The notes beneath the pieces are model-generated. The model searched no databases. It was not told the origin of the DNA and saw only the letters and a list, made by a program, of their open reading frames with translations. A stretch of DNA of 55,732 bases, from positions 1 through 55,732 of IMG/VR virus record IMGVR_UViG_3300020450_000030. One strand, given 5' to 3'. Shown here piece by piece: positions 1 through 9,866 of the stretch. This DNA comes from a virus. Position numbers and translations under genes: made by a program. Each line of letters begins with the position of its first letter. Within the stretch, counting starts at the first letter, position 1.

Positions 1-489
1 GTAATCTATATTTTGTAGAACTATTGGTACATCTTTTGTCTCTCCAACAGTAGTCAATAATTTTACAGATAGATTATAATGTGGTTGAAATATAGGTAGT
101 ATCTGTTCTAATATTTGTAAACCATCATCCTGATTTTTTGATATAATTCCTAACTCAAAACCAATATTATATGGTACAGGCATAAAAACATTTTTGTTTT
201 CATCTGTATCTTTTTTAAATTTAATTTTTTGTGTAGGTGAAACCTTTCTTGAAGGATCATATTCTACACCAGTGATCTCAAATGAAAGTCTTGGAAGAGT
301 TATTTGTATTCTTTTGTTTGTAGGATCTGGGTTTTGATCTAAACGTGCTAAAAATTTTTGTTTAGGACCATAAGCAAGAGGTACTTTCATAACCTCATCT
401 GACCTACGAATCTCTATATTATTGAATAGAGTACCGAAAGCGACAATTGTTTTACGAAAAATTTCGTTGTATGTGTAAGTTCCAAGCAT
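1..489 (-). CDS. gp15: gp15-like tail completion / sheath stabilizer protein, 3' end cut off by window
   Basis: The open frame starts at the ATG at 489-487 and runs off the left edge after 163 residues, so the C-terminus is missing. The start MLGTYTYNEIFRKTIVAFG and the later segment QILEQILPIFQPHYN resemble T4 gp15 (FGYFYNSSFRRYATLMGDLF and QIVEQILPYFQPHFN, from memory). In T4, gp15 caps the tail and joins it to the neck proteins gp13/gp14. Its start shares one base with the gp14 stop (TAATG), suggesting coupled translation, and it follows gp13-gp14 exactly as in T4. The identification rests on both sequence and gene order. Confidence 0.85.
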   Translation of the reverse strand, partial: MLGTYTYNEIFRKTIVAFGTLFNNIEIRRSDEVMKVPLAYGPKQKFLARLDQNPDPTNKRIQITLPRLSFEITGVEYDPSRKVSPTQKIKFKKDTDENKNVFMPVPYNIGFELGIISKNQDDGLQILEQILPIFQPHYNLSVKLLTTVGETKDVPIVLQNIDY

Positions 490-1415
490 TAGATTGTGTT
501 GTCAGTAATAGATCCAACTGAACCGAATGGATTTGCTTCAGTAAAGTCAATGATCTGATTGTCAAGAGTTTCAAAGTCGTTGTTTTGATCCATCTCAATA
601 TTTTTATTGTCGATGGTATTATATGTAGCAGTTGTCCAAGAGGCACTTGAACTACCACCTGTCAATGTTTCTGGTACAGTGAATGTTCCAGAACGATTAA
701 TAACAATGAGAGTTCTCGTAGAACTATCCCATGATTTAACTTCGGCAGTCACGTTAGATGTACCACCTGTTACAATTTCTCCTACTGTAAAGTCTCCACT
801 ACCACCAGTTGCAAGACCAACTGTAATAGCATTTGCAAACGCATTTTCTATAGCATCGAGATCTGTAATGCCTGTATTGATTTCTTCGTCGCTGTACTCG
901 AATAGTTCACATTGACATTCCCAAACGTAGTTCCTACCTAACTGATAAAAAGGTCTTTCTACTTCTACAAATTTTATTTCAAACAAATGTCTGGTAATAG
1001 GAAACCATATTAAGTCCCCTTCGTTTGGTCGTCCTTCGACGTTAAGCGTTGTAGAGTCGTCAACATGCTCTTTAAATTTTTCACGGGAGAATATAAAAGT
1101 TGTCTTGTCTTCAATACGGATTCCAAATTTTGTAAGTAACTCACCTTGTCCTTCCCATCCTTCAACATTATTGACGTAAGCTCTGATAGCTTTCGCTGAC
1201 TCAAATTTTCCATCCGAATCTTCTTCAAAGATTGAATCTTTGTTGACAATCGTTCTCGGAACATAGTAAATGTCTTGCCCATAGATCTCGATACTTTCTA
1301 CGATTAAGTTTTCAATGAATTTCTGCTCTTGAGCAGATCCATTTATATTTAGTCTTGCACTATTACTATAGTCTGACTGAACATAATCCTGAGCTGGTGT
1401 GTTTGAAATTGCCAT
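489..1415 (-). CDS. gp14: gp14-like neck protein with an extra C-terminal beta module
   Basis: This 308-residue protein is a component of the head-tail connector (neck). Recognisable gp14 segments are the early SIEIYGQDIYYVPR (T4: SIQMRGVECYYIPR), VNNVEGWEGQGELLTKFGI, EGDLIWFPITRHLFEIKFVE and PFYQLGRNYVWE. It is longer than T4 gp14 (about 256 residues). The excess lies around residues 190-265, where a GxxxTGGTSNVTAEVKSWD-type module appears, followed by TFTVPETLTGGSSSA. The same kind of module recurs in other virion proteins of this window. The gene sits between gp13 and gp15. The ATG at 1415 lies just after the gp13 stop (1417), so it is probably translated as part of that operon. Confidence 0.88.
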   Translation of the reverse strand: MAISNTPAQDYVQSDYSNSARLNINGSAQEQKFIENLIVESIEIYGQDIYYVPRTIVNKDSIFEEDSDGKFESAKAIRAYVNNVEGWEGQGELLTKFGIRIEDKTTFIFSREKFKEHVDDSTTLNVEGRPNEGDLIWFPITRHLFEIKFVEVERPFYQLGRNYVWECQCELFEYSDEEINTGITDLDAIENAFANAITVGLATGGSGDFTVGEIVTGGTSNVTAEVKSWDSSTRTLIVINRSGTFTVPETLTGGSSSASWTTATYNTIDNKNIEMDQNNDFETLDNQIIDFTEANPFGSVGSITDNTI

Positions 1416-1416
1416 G

Positions 1417-2223
1417 TTATCCTACAATATCTAACGGTGGTATTTCATAACGATCACGGAGTTCTTTTTCAAGATCTAACTTATACTGACTAGCATCTTC
1501 TAAGATTTGTCTACCGTTCAAAGTGACTCCTCCTAACATTTGAATACCATCATACTTACTAAGGTTTCTACCCCACTGTTGTTGGAATAGTGCCTCAACA
1601 TAATCCTTTAACCAGTTGTCATTAAACATATCAGTGAAGGTTGTAGGATCTTGACGCATTGTCATATCAACCATTATAAAATCACCTGTGGTAAGATCAT
1701 TCCAGTCAAAGTCTAAGTAAAGTCTATTAGAATGTTCATTCCATTTGACTCTTCTATTTGCTTGAGAGTTGGTGACAAAATCAAGAGTTTCTAAGTATTG
1801 AGATGTTAGGAAATAATGTAGTATCTGTCCATGAGTCATGGAGTAGATATCATTCAAAAATATTTGATATTTGATATTGAAAATATTACCAGGTACAATA
1901 CTTGATGCACCTATATTTGTGTACACATGATTGATACCTAAAGTACCAGGTGGTGTAGATACATAGTTATCTTGTCCAAACCAAGGAGTTGATCCTTCTT
2001 GAGTAAATCCTTTTGCCTGTGTTTTAATGGCATCAGTGACTTCTATTCTCATGAAGGTTTTAAAACTACCATTGTAATGGTACTCTTGATAGTAATCTAT
2101 TGCCTCTTCTATTAAATCATCCAGCTGCTCAGTGGCAACATTAATGTCTATCGTAGGAAAACCTAATCTACGAAGAGCATAATCTTTTAATTCTGTTTTA
2201 GTTGCAGGTCTTGTAGCAGACAT
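1417..2223 (-). CDS. gp13: gp13-like neck protein
   Basis: This 268-residue protein is slightly shorter than T4 gp13 (about 309). It begins with an N-terminal helical segment (LKDYALRRLGFPTIDINVA, then QLDDLIEEAIDYYQEYHYNG), and continues with NDIYSMTHGQILHYFLTSQYLETLDF and KWNEHSNRLYLDFDW, typical of cyanophage gp13. With gp14 it forms the neck that closes the filled head and binds the tail. It lies 6 bases after the stop of the large fibre gene and directly before gp14, the T4 order. I see no strong Shine-Dalgarno before its ATG, so it may rely on reinitiation from the upstream gene. Confidence 0.85.
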   Translation of the reverse strand: MSATRPATKTELKDYALRRLGFPTIDINVATEQLDDLIEEAIDYYQEYHYNGSFKTFMRIEVTDAIKTQAKGFTQEGSTPWFGQDNYVSTPPGTLGINHVYTNIGASSIVPGNIFNIKYQIFLNDIYSMTHGQILHYFLTSQYLETLDFVTNSQANRRVKWNEHSNRLYLDFDWNDLTTGDFIMVDMTMRQDPTTFTDMFNDNWLKDYVEALFQQQWGRNLSKYDGIQMLGGVTLNGRQILEDASQYKLDLEKELRDRYEIPPLDIVG

Positions 2224-2229
2224 AGTTTA

Positions 2230-5200
2230 TTAACCGAATGAACTGATAGTTAAGTTAGTTACATCATTAGCACCAACTGTCTCTCCTTTTTTGAAGAATC
2301 CAGATACATTATCTACAGTCACAGAAGATGAGTCCATCGCTGTTATAACTCCTGTGCTATTTGAAGTTGCTCCTGTTAGAGTTGATCCAACCTCCATAGT
2401 TGTGATGTCGGATAAACTGAAGGTAGCATTAGTGAATACTGTTGCAACATCAAGTGTTGCATTAGTAAAGATTGTAGCAATGTCAATCGACGCTCCATTT
2501 CCATGTATTGCAGATACTGGAATCGTTGCACCATTACCATGTAAATCAGATACAGGTATGGTAGCATCTGCATTTCCTCCTGTAATAGTTATAACTTCTG
2601 ATGATGCATAACCAGATCCATCATTGTTAATTGTTGCAGAAGTGACATTTCCACTCACATCAACAACGATATCAAGAGTCAATCCTGTACCAGATCCAGA
2701 GGATGTTGTTGCAACACCTGTTTGTGATCCTGGAGTGTATCCTGTGCCTGCTGCACTTATAGGACCAAGAGTTTTAACACCAGTTGCGTTAGCATTTACG
2801 ATTGTAATCGTATCGGAAGTTGTAAATCCAGTACCATCATTATTGATTGCTACTGCTGTGATTGCACCAGAACCATCTACAGATGTTATGTCTATTGTAA
2901 AGTCTGATCCAGATCCGTCATTGGTTGTTGCGATTGCAGTTCCAGTTGAGTATCCTGTTCCTGCTGTAGCAATAGATCCAAGAGTCTTAACACCAGATGC
3001 GTTAGCATTGACGATTGTTATTGTATCATCAACTGCGTATCCAGATCCTGCAGCGTTTATCACCGCACCAGTGACAACACCATTTGAAGTTGTCAAGTCA
3101 ACTGTCAATCCTGATCCAGATCCAGTGGTTGTTGTAGCGATAGCAGTTCCGTTTGCATATCCTGTACCACCTACGAGTGTATCGACTGTCGCTGCTCCAC
3201 CCGCATTAGGGTTTGTAATTGTAATTGTATCACCTGCAGCATACCCTGTTCCTGCAGCGTTAATAACAACGTTTGTTATTGCTCCGTTTCCATCAACCGT
3301 AGTATTAACTGTTAAAGCATCATCACCAGATCCAGAGTTTGTAGTAGCAACACCAGTTCCTGCTGTAAATCCACCGACACCTCCAGATAATGTACCTAAG
3401 TTAAGAGTAGCAGCACCACCAAGATTAGAGTTGACAATTGTTAGTGTGTCTCCTATTAAGTAATCAGTTCCTGCAGTGTTTAGTGCGATCGCTGTGATAG
3501 CACCATCACCATCTACTGTAGTATCAACTGTCAATCCTGATCCTGTGCCACCTGTTGTAGCAACGTTTGTGCCTGCTGTAAATCCACCAACACCACTAGA
3601 GGTTATTGATCCAAGAGTGACAACTGCACCAGGTGTAGGATCGCCAGATAGATTTAGTTTTAATGTAGTAGAAGTTGCAAGATTGTTCAACATCGCTTGA
3701 AGTTGCTCAAACGCATGATCAAGTTTTGCTTGTACTCTTGCTTCTGTATGATATAGATTAGTTCCTTCTGGAAGATTTGTAGTAGATTTCTGACTTAGAT
3801 CTAAGTTTGCACCAGTTGCAGCAGCAACTCTTGCATCTGCTCTTGTGTTTGTAAAGAATACATTTGAAGATCCTTCTGTTATATTATCAGTATTGATATC
3901 TGACTGAGTTACAGCAAGTCCACCTGCACCATCATGTTCAATACCTGTGCCATATGTAAAGTGTCCTCTAGTTCTAGCAGCAGTTGTGAATAGGTTTGTT
4001 GAACCCTCGGTAACATTATCTGTATTAATCTCAGATTGAGTTACAGATAAAGTTCCTGATCCATCATGTTCAATACCTGTGCCATAAGAGAAGTGTCCTC
4101 TAGTTCTAGAAGCAGTAGTAAAGAGATTTGTAGATCCTTCAGTGACATTATCAGTATTAATATCTGATTGAGTGACAGATAGACTTCCTGATCCATCATG
4201 CTGAATACCTGTACCATAAGAGAAGTGTGATCTTGTTCTAGCAGCAGTTGTGAATAGATTAGTTGTTCCTTCTACAACGTTGTCAGAGTCAAACTCAGTA
4301 AAGTCAATCGCCAAATCAGCAGAGGTTAATTTAATACCTGTGCCATATGTAAAGTGTCCTCTAGTTCTAGCAGCAGTTGTAAAGAGATTGGATGATCCTT
4401 CTACAATACTATCACTATCAAACTCAGAGAATGCAAATGCTAATGTATAAGTTCCTGCAGCATCATCATAAGTCTTAGTTAAACCTGTACCTGCAGTTAT
4501 AAGAGCATCAACTCTATCATCAACTCTCTCATTTGTGAAGTATAGATTGTTAGATCCTTCAGCAAGAGAATCTGTATCATGGTTAGTAATACTGGATACT
4601 GTACCAGTGACATTACCTGTTAGATTACCTGTAAAGGTTGTTGAGTGTACGTTAGCATATTTGTTGGAGGTTGAACCAATGCTTCTTGTATTATTAGAAT
4701 CTGATAATAGATCACCTGTTAGAGTTGCACCTGTTGCTGAAGTGACAAATGTAGCAGTTCCATTATATCCTAAAGTGACTGCCCCATCAGCATCAACAAT
4801 TAGTCCAAATGAAGTGCCATTTTGACTCTTGACCTCAAGTTGTGCTGTTTGAATTATTTGTTTAGATGTTCCTGTTGACTTATAAAGAGTATTAGTGCCA
4901 TCAGATTCAATAACTGCGTCAGTTCCTGCACCAAGTTTAACAGCAACGTTATCACCAAACAGTAATGCGTTATCTGATTTATCAAATACTATATTACCAC
5001 CACTTGCTGATACAAGAGTTAAGTCATCATTAAGTGTTGTAGTTCCTTGAACAGTTAATATATCATCTACATTTACAGTTCCACCTGCAGAATCAAGTGT
5101 TAAATTACCAGATGATGTATCAATCTCATTTGCTCCTGCGACACCAACTTGAATATTCTGTGCGACTAACTTAGAAGTAATTTGATTAGATGCAAAATTA

Positions 5201-8200
5201 CCAGATCCATCACGTATTACTAAGTTATTTGCAGCGTTTGTACTTGCAGATGCTACGTTGATTGTAGTATTACCAGATATACCATCAGCATTTGTTAGTG
5301 TAATACCAGAGGATGCTGTGACTTGGAACGTACGATGAGCATATGTGTTCGTAGCAGTTCTGACCATGTATCCTGTGCCAGATTGTGCAGCAAGTGCAGT
5401 AATATCTCCATCATTAAATGTGACTGAGAGTGTTGGATCAGAAGCACCGTTAATTGATACTGAACCATCTACAACACCATCAATGGTCAATGTTCTAGCA
5501 GTCTTCCATGCATCAGCAGTTGATGCGTTTCCTAAGATACCTGCTGAAGCACCTGCAGAACTTGATACTGTAATTTGATCAGCAGAGAAACTACCAGATG
5601 ATCTAACTACAACACTATTACCAGTTGTATCTGTAGAACTTGTGGTCAATCCATCAAGTAGATCTGCGTTAAGATTATTAACTTTGGTTGAAGATGCTAC
5701 TACAAATGGTGCTACACCTTGAGGAAGTTGAGAAATTATTTGACCATCAACTGTTGCTGTACCATCAACATTTAAGTTATTATCAATATCAACAGATGTA
5801 CCTGCACCAGTGACATTTAAAGAACCAATTCTCAAAGCACCATCAGTTCCAGAAAATACTTCACTATTATTAGTAGCAGCAGTTAAGAAAGCAAATTCGT
5901 TAGTTGATCTATCAAATCCAAAGAATCCTAATCTTGCTTGGGAATCAAAATATCTAAACTCGATACCTCTGTCTTTACCATCGTTTGATGCAGGAGCAGT
6001 ATCACCACCAAGAGTAAATACTGGATCATCAATTGTGACGGTTGTTGAGTTAACAGTAGAAGTTGTACCATTAACCGTAAGATTACCTGTGATAACTAGA
6101 TCAGAACTACCGATTATATCTCCTTGAACCGTTAATGTTCCTTGTGTCTCAGTATTACCATTATCTGTATCTACTACAAACTTATCTGCAGCACTTGCAT
6201 TCTGTATTTTAAATACTTTATTATCTGCCTTAACAATTAATTGGTTTTCAATAACTGTTGAACCTGATATATTTGCACTACTATTGAGATCGAGAGCACC
6301 TGTTAATTCAGTGCCACCATACACCCTAAGCCCGCCACCAACTGCTAAGTTTTTACCGATACCTGCACCACCAGTCAATCTTATAGCACCATCAGCAGCA
6401 TATGATCCTGTAAGAGTTTGTTCTGTATTATTGGTGAATGTGTTGACACCAGATGTCTGGAAAGTATCATTGATCTGAGTTGCATCACCAACTGTCAATG
6501 TACCGATAATATTAGTATTACCATTATCAGTATCAATACTAAACTTAGTGACACCAGATCCATTGTTTACATTAACTACCTCACTATTGCTTTGAATAAT
6601 TAGAGAGTCATTGATAGTTGTTTGACCTGCAACAACTAGAGTACCATCAGTTGCAATATTACCTGTAGAAGATGCAACAGTCATCTTATCAGTTGTACCT
6701 GATCTAACTGCAAAGTTTGCATCGACATCTAAAGTGCCATTGATTTCTGTGTTGTTAGCAACAGTCAGTGTACCACCAAGAGTTGTATTGTTATCTACGT
6801 TAAGTGTAGAGTTTAACTCAGTGTGTCCATCAGCAGTCAGCGTACCTTCAATATTAGTATTACCAGTCACATTATCAACAAAGAACTTATCAGTCGTTCC
6901 GTTTCTAACTGCGAAATCAGCATCAATATCAACAACACCATTAATATTAACTGTACCTTCAATTATAGTATTACCATTATCTGTATCAACTGTAAATTTA
7001 TTGACTCCTGATCCATTTTGAATATGGAATGATTCGTTAGAAGCATTAACTATAAGACTATCATTTATATTTGTCTCACCTGCAACTGTTAGTGTACCTT
7101 GAATATCTGTATTACCAGTTGCACCGATAACACTAAACTTCTCTGTATCACCACTGTTCAACTTACCAACTGAGAATCTCTCTCCTGACCCTGTAGCACC
7201 AACGTACAAGGATTTCATAATACCTGCACCACCATGTGCCTTTATCGTGGAGAAGTTGTGAGATGCATAGGAAGGAGATGCCTGATATGTATCACCAAAA
7301 CGACCTCTGTATCTTACTCTCAACCAGTTCAATCTAGATTCAGTCTCTGTCGCACTATCCTTAACTTCGATAGGACCATTAACATGCAATGTACCATCAA
7401 TCAGACCAGATCCTGCTACATAGAAACCACCATCAAGTCTAAGTGCACCATAATCATTTGATTGAATTTCCCAAGCACCAGATGTTCCGTTCTTGGCAGT
7501 AGTAATATCATTTGTGCTTTCTAGATGTACATCTCCTGCTACAGCAACATCACTATTAGAATCTATATTACCAGTGACTGTAAGTATTCCACCAATTTCA
7601 GCATTACCTGTTGTGGTATGGAATGTAGTCTTAGTTGTGCCAGAACCATTCTTAAGTTCTAAAGTTTTAGATGCACCTTGGAATACAATATTATCATCAA
7701 ATCTACTTGTAGAATTAGCACGGAATGTACCATCTACATCTAATAATCCACCAACATTAACATCTTGTGTAATTCCAACACCACCTGCAACTACCAAATC
7801 TCCTGTAGTATTAGATGTTGAGTTAGTATTACTTGTAAGTTTTAAGTTACCCGCACGGATTCCTGAGTCAGTTCCTGTAAAAATCTCTGCGGAACTTTGT
7901 GAGGCATTGTGTAAGAACGCAAACCCTCCTGTGTGTCCTGCGAGATCTGCATACGAATCGTCGTAACCGAAGAATCCAAGTCTTGCTTGAGAGTCAAAAT
8001 ATCTGAACTCAATTCCCCTATCTTTATTATCGTCAGTAGTAGGAGCAGTGTCGCCACCCAAGGTAAATACTGGGTCATCCACTGTCGTAGTTGTACTATT
8101 AACTGTTGTAGTTGTTCCATCTACTTGTAAGTTTCCTAAAATTTGTACAAGACCTGTGATTGCTCTATCATCACCAGGATCAAGTTTAAGTGTACCAGTT

Positions 8201-9795
8201 GATGCAAGGTGATCTCCTTGTATCCTCATGTTTTCTACATGAACCTTACCAGTTGATGCGTCAGATGCTTGGATGTCTACAACATCTTCAGCAGTAATAC
8301 TAACTGTACTGGTTCCAGAACCTGAGTTAGTTGCTGATATGCTCAAGGATCTAGCAGAACTAGAACTTTGAGTTGTTTGAATTATTAGATTACCATCACC
8401 AGTTTTGTCTATTGTTTGTGCAGTAGCACCATCAAACACAACATCGGGATCACTTATTAAAGTTTTTACATTAATATCAACTTCACCGTTGCCACTATCA
8501 CCTGTATTATTTGCAGCAAATAATAAACCACCTGACGTATTTTTTACATTTAGATAATTTACTCCAGTAAGTCCTCTATATCCAGTTGTTGCGGTTAACT
8601 CTTGATCTAATTCAAAATGTTCAACAGAATTACCATCAGCAAAAGATATACGATTGTTTTGTAATTGTGTATTGTCTACACCTGCAGATGCAATAGTTAC
8701 ATGTCCTGATGATACATCAAAATCTTCTTGTGCAAAAGATGCAAGACCTTTTTGTTCTGTAGTTTCAGCACCAAGGAATCTCCATCCACCTGCATCTCCA
8801 GAACCATGAGTAGGAGCACCTTGACCTGCACTTATATCTTGGAATGCCTGATATACTTTACTTGCATTTTTGATGATTGCGTATCTAGTATATGCTGTTG
8901 CATTATTATAATCTGCAGCAGTTGTACCCTCTTGTGCTGTGGCAATAGGTACATTTGTGGCAGAGGTTAATCTACCATGTGCATCGACTGTAAATTTTGT
9001 AGCGTTTACAGTTTCTGTACCAAATGGTTCTGAGTTAGAACCTGTAGAACTGACAGATGTTAATGACTCTGTATTGTAATCACCTGCTACTACAGCAGTT
9101 GTGATAAGATCTAACGTTGGGTTTCCAGAAACACCATTACCATTAGATACTGAAATTCTTGCAGGAGTACCAGTGATTGTTCTGGTCGCCATGTTTCCAC
9201 CACTGGTTCTTGATATGATACCAGTAGTAGTAAGTCCTGCTATAGCAACCAAGTCAAGATCATATGGTTGAGCAGATGAACCCTCTACAGTTCCGTTTAA
9301 GTTATAATCAGCAAGAGTTGAAGGGAATGAAGCGTTTGTTATTCTACCTTTAGAATCTACTACAACTTTTGTGTATGTACCAGTAGCACTTCCAGTACCA
9401 TCATAATGTGGTAATGTAGATATAAGTTCTAAGGAAGAAGCAAGGTTTAGGTTTTGAGAACCATCAAAGTTTCCTGTTGCAGTTAAGTCGCCAGATATTT
9501 GTATTTGACGAGTTGAAGCAAGTCTTGCAGCAGTTGATGAATTACCAATTATAGTTGCAGTTATAGTACCTGCAGAAAAATTACCATCAGCATCTCTCTG
9601 CACGAGAGTGTTGGCAGTATTTGAGGTTGATTCAACTGGACGTTCATATCGTAAGGTATTCCATGCAGAAACACCATCACCGATTTTAAATCGACCTGTA
9701 TCTAACTCAATCCCAAGTTCACCTTGAGCAAGTGTTGGGTTTGCGTTTGCCCATTCCTGAGCACCCCCTCTTCTTAATTGTAATCTATTTGCCAT
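2230..9795 (-). CDS. giant tail fibre protein with Mtd-like N-terminus
   Basis: This 2521-residue protein is probably a trimeric receptor-contacting fibre. Residues 1-50 (MANRLQLRRGGAQEWANANP, then LAQGELGIELDTGRFKIGDG) look like the N-terminal domain of major tropism determinant-type fibres, which attaches to the tail. The rest is low-complexity beta repeat: many GNTNIEGTLTV-type units in the first half; an approximately 85-residue domain with RGIEFRYFDSQARLGFFG present twice (about 565-655 and 1247-1330); about five 43-44-residue units with YGTGI (about 1800-1950); and six or so GxGYxxGDTITI units (about 2058-2402). It ends in a TGATSNSTGVITAMD module. It occupies the T4 gp12/fibritin position before gp13 and has its own late promoter at 9831-9838. 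Its specific role is inferred. No reverse transcriptase or diversity-generating cassette is nearby. Confidence 0.8.
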   Translation of the reverse strand: MANRLQLRRGGAQEWANANPTLAQGELGIELDTGRFKIGDGVSAWNTLRYERPVESTSNTANTLVQRDADGNFSAGTITATIIGNSSTAARLASTRQIQISGDLTATGNFDGSQNLNLASSLELISTLPHYDGTGSATGTYTKVVVDSKGRITNASFPSTLADYNLNGTVEGSSAQPYDLDLVAIAGLTTTGIISRTSGGNMATRTITGTPARISVSNGNGVSGNPTLDLITTAVVAGDYNTESLTSVSSTGSNSEPFGTETVNATKFTVDAHGRLTSATNVPIATAQEGTTAADYNNATAYTRYAIIKNASKVYQAFQDISAGQGAPTHGSGDAGGWRFLGAETTEQKGLASFAQEDFDVSSGHVTIASAGVDNTQLQNNRISFADGNSVEHFELDQELTATTGYRGLTGVNYLNVKNTSGGLLFAANNTGDSGNGEVDINVKTLISDPDVVFDGATAQTIDKTGDGNLIIQTTQSSSSARSLSISATNSGSGTSTVSITAEDVVDIQASDASTGKVHVENMRIQGDHLASTGTLKLDPGDDRAITGLVQILGNLQVDGTTTTVNSTTTTVDDPVFTLGGDTAPTTDDNKDRGIEFRYFDSQARLGFFGYDDSYADLAGHTGGFAFLHNASQSSAEIFTGTDSGIRAGNLKLTSNTNSTSNTTGDLVVAGGVGITQDVNVGGLLDVDGTFRANSTSRFDDNIVFQGASKTLELKNGSGTTKTTFHTTTGNAEIGGILTVTGNIDSNSDVAVAGDVHLESTNDITTAKNGTSGAWEIQSNDYGALRLDGGFYVAGSGLIDGTLHVNGPIEVKDSATETESRLNWLRVRYRGRFGDTYQASPSYASHNFSTIKAHGGAGIMKSLYVGATGSGERFSVGKLNSGDTEKFSVIGATGNTDIQGTLTVAGETNINDSLIVNASNESFHIQNGSGVNKFTVDTDNGNTIIEGTVNINGVVDIDADFAVRNGTTDKFFVDNVTGNTNIEGTLTADGHTELNSTLNVDNNTTLGGTLTVANNTEINGTLDVDANFAVRSGTTDKMTVASSTGNIATDGTLVVAGQTTINDSLIIQSNSEVVNVNNGSGVTKFSIDTDNGNTNIIGTLTVGDATQINDTFQTSGVNTFTNNTEQTLTGSYAADGAIRLTGGAGIGKNLAVGGGLRVYGGTELTGALDLNSSANISGSTVIENQLIVKADNKVFKIQNASAADKFVVDTDNGNTETQGTLTVQGDIIGSSDLVITGNLTVNGTTSTVNSTTVTIDDPVFTLGGDTAPASNDGKDRGIEFRYFDSQARLGFFGFDRSTNEFAFLTAATNNSEVFSGTDGALRIGSLNVTGAGTSVDIDNNLNVDGTATVDGQIISQLPQGVAPFVVASSTKVNNLNADLLDGLTTSSTDTTGNSVVVRSSGSFSADQITVSSSAGASAGILGNASTADAWKTARTLTIDGVVDGSVSINGASDPTLSVTFNDGDITALAAQSGTGYMVRTATNTYAHRTFQVTASSGITLTNADGISGNTTINVASASTNAANNLVIRDGSGNFASNQITSKLVAQNIQVGVAGANEIDTSSGNLTLDSAGGTVNVDDILTVQGTTTLNDDLTLVSASGGNIVFDKSDNALLFGDNVAVKLGAGTDAVIESDGTNTLYKSTGTSKQIIQTAQLEVKSQNGTSFGLIVDADGAVTLGYNGTATFVTSATGATLTGDLLSDSNNTRSIGSTSNKYANVHSTTFTGNLTGNVTGTVSSITNHDTDSLAEGSNNLYFTNERVDDRVDALITAGTGLTKTYDDAAGTYTLAFAFSEFDSDSIVEGSSNLFTTAARTRGHFTYGTGIKLTSADLAIDFTEFDSDNVVEGTTNLFTTAARTRSHFSYGTGIQHDGSGSLSVTQSDINTDNVTEGSTNLFTTASRTRGHFSYGTGIEHDGSGTLSVTQSEINTDNVTEGSTNLFTTAARTRGHFTYGTGIEHDGAGGLAVTQSDINTDNITEGSSNVFFTNTRADARVAAATGANLDLSQKSTTNLPEGTNLYHTEARVQAKLDHAFEQLQAMLNNLATSTTLKLNLSGDPTPGAVVTLGSITSSGVGGFTAGTNVATTGGTGSGLTVDTTVDGDGAITAIALNTAGTDYLIGDTLTIVNSNLGGAATLNLGTLSGGVGGFTAGTGVATTNSGSGDDALTVNTTVDGNGAITNVVINAAGTGYAAGDTITITNPNAGGAATVDTLVGGTGYANGTAIATTTTGSGSGLTVDLTTSNGVVTGAVINAAGSGYAVDDTITIVNANASGVKTLGSIATAGTGYSTGTAIATTNDGSGSDFTIDITSVDGSGAITAVAINNDGTGFTTSDTITIVNANATGVKTLGPISAAGTGYTPGSQTGVATTSSGSGTGLTLDIVVDVSGNVTSATINNDGSGYASSEVITITGGNADATIPVSDLHGNGATIPVSAIHGNGASIDIATIFTNATLDVATVFTNATFSLSDITTMEVGSTLTGATSNSTGVITAMDSSSVTVDNVSGFFKKGETVGANDVTNLTISSFG
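2590..3625 (-). repeat. GxGY / DTITI coding repeats near fibre C-terminus
   Basis: About six imperfect units of 50-65 residues contain AGTGYxxGDTITIxNxN, VDGxGAITxVxIN and TTxxGSGSGLTVD-like segments. They are glycine- and threonine-rich and probably form stacked beta structure. The same GxGY signature appears in the gp8, YHYH and gp7-like proteins of this window. Confidence 0.8.
3870..4440 (-). repeat. tandem coding repeat in fibre (about 43-44 residues, about 5 units)
   Basis: The nucleotide sequence repeats with a period of roughly 126-132 bases. A block reading tagttctagcagcagttgt recurs near 3970, 4105 (variant), 4240 and 4370. In protein each unit reads NTDNVTEGSTNLFTTAARTR then HFSYGTGIEHDGSG. 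High DNA identity between units suggests recent duplication or recombination. Confidence 0.85.
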
Positions 9796-9830
9796 TTTAA
9801 ATAGGACTTAACTATAACATGCTTCCAAGT

Positions 9831-9838
9831 TATTTATG
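9831..9838 (-). promoter_or_regulatory. late-type promoter (CATAAATA) for the 2521-residue fibre
   Basis: The minus strand reads GCATAAATAACTT, close to the T4-family gp55-dependent late promoter TATAAATA. It lies 35 bases before the fibre ATG and directly downstream of an intrinsic terminator, so it would restart transcription for fibre-gp13-gp14-gp15. Confidence 0.7.
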
Positions 9839-9840
9839 CT

Positions 9841-9866
9841 CAAAAAAGAAGGGAACTTACGTTCCC
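9841..9866 (-). terminator. intrinsic terminator containing a stop codon in its loop
   Basis: On the minus strand GGGAAC-GTAA-GTTCCC forms a perfect 6-bp stem with a 4-base loop and is followed by TTCTTTTTT. The TAA in the loop is the stop codon of the 76-residue protein gene. It is a good rho-independent terminator for leftward transcripts. Confidence 0.8.

Noticed and set aside
2624-3463. Plus-strand open frame of 279 codons
   Set aside because: It lies antisense to the repeat-rich end of the long fibre. Its Val/Pro/Ala-rich repetitive product mirrors the GxGY repeats, and it lacks a ribosome site.
7493-7966. Plus-strand open frame of 157 codons
   Set aside because: Antisense shadow of the fibre gene, with no start signal and biased low-complexity product.
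2230-9795. Diversity-generating retroelement acting on the Mtd-like fibre
   Set aside because: Only the N-terminal attachment domain resembles Mtd. No reverse transcriptase, template repeat or C-type-lectin variable region is visible in the window.
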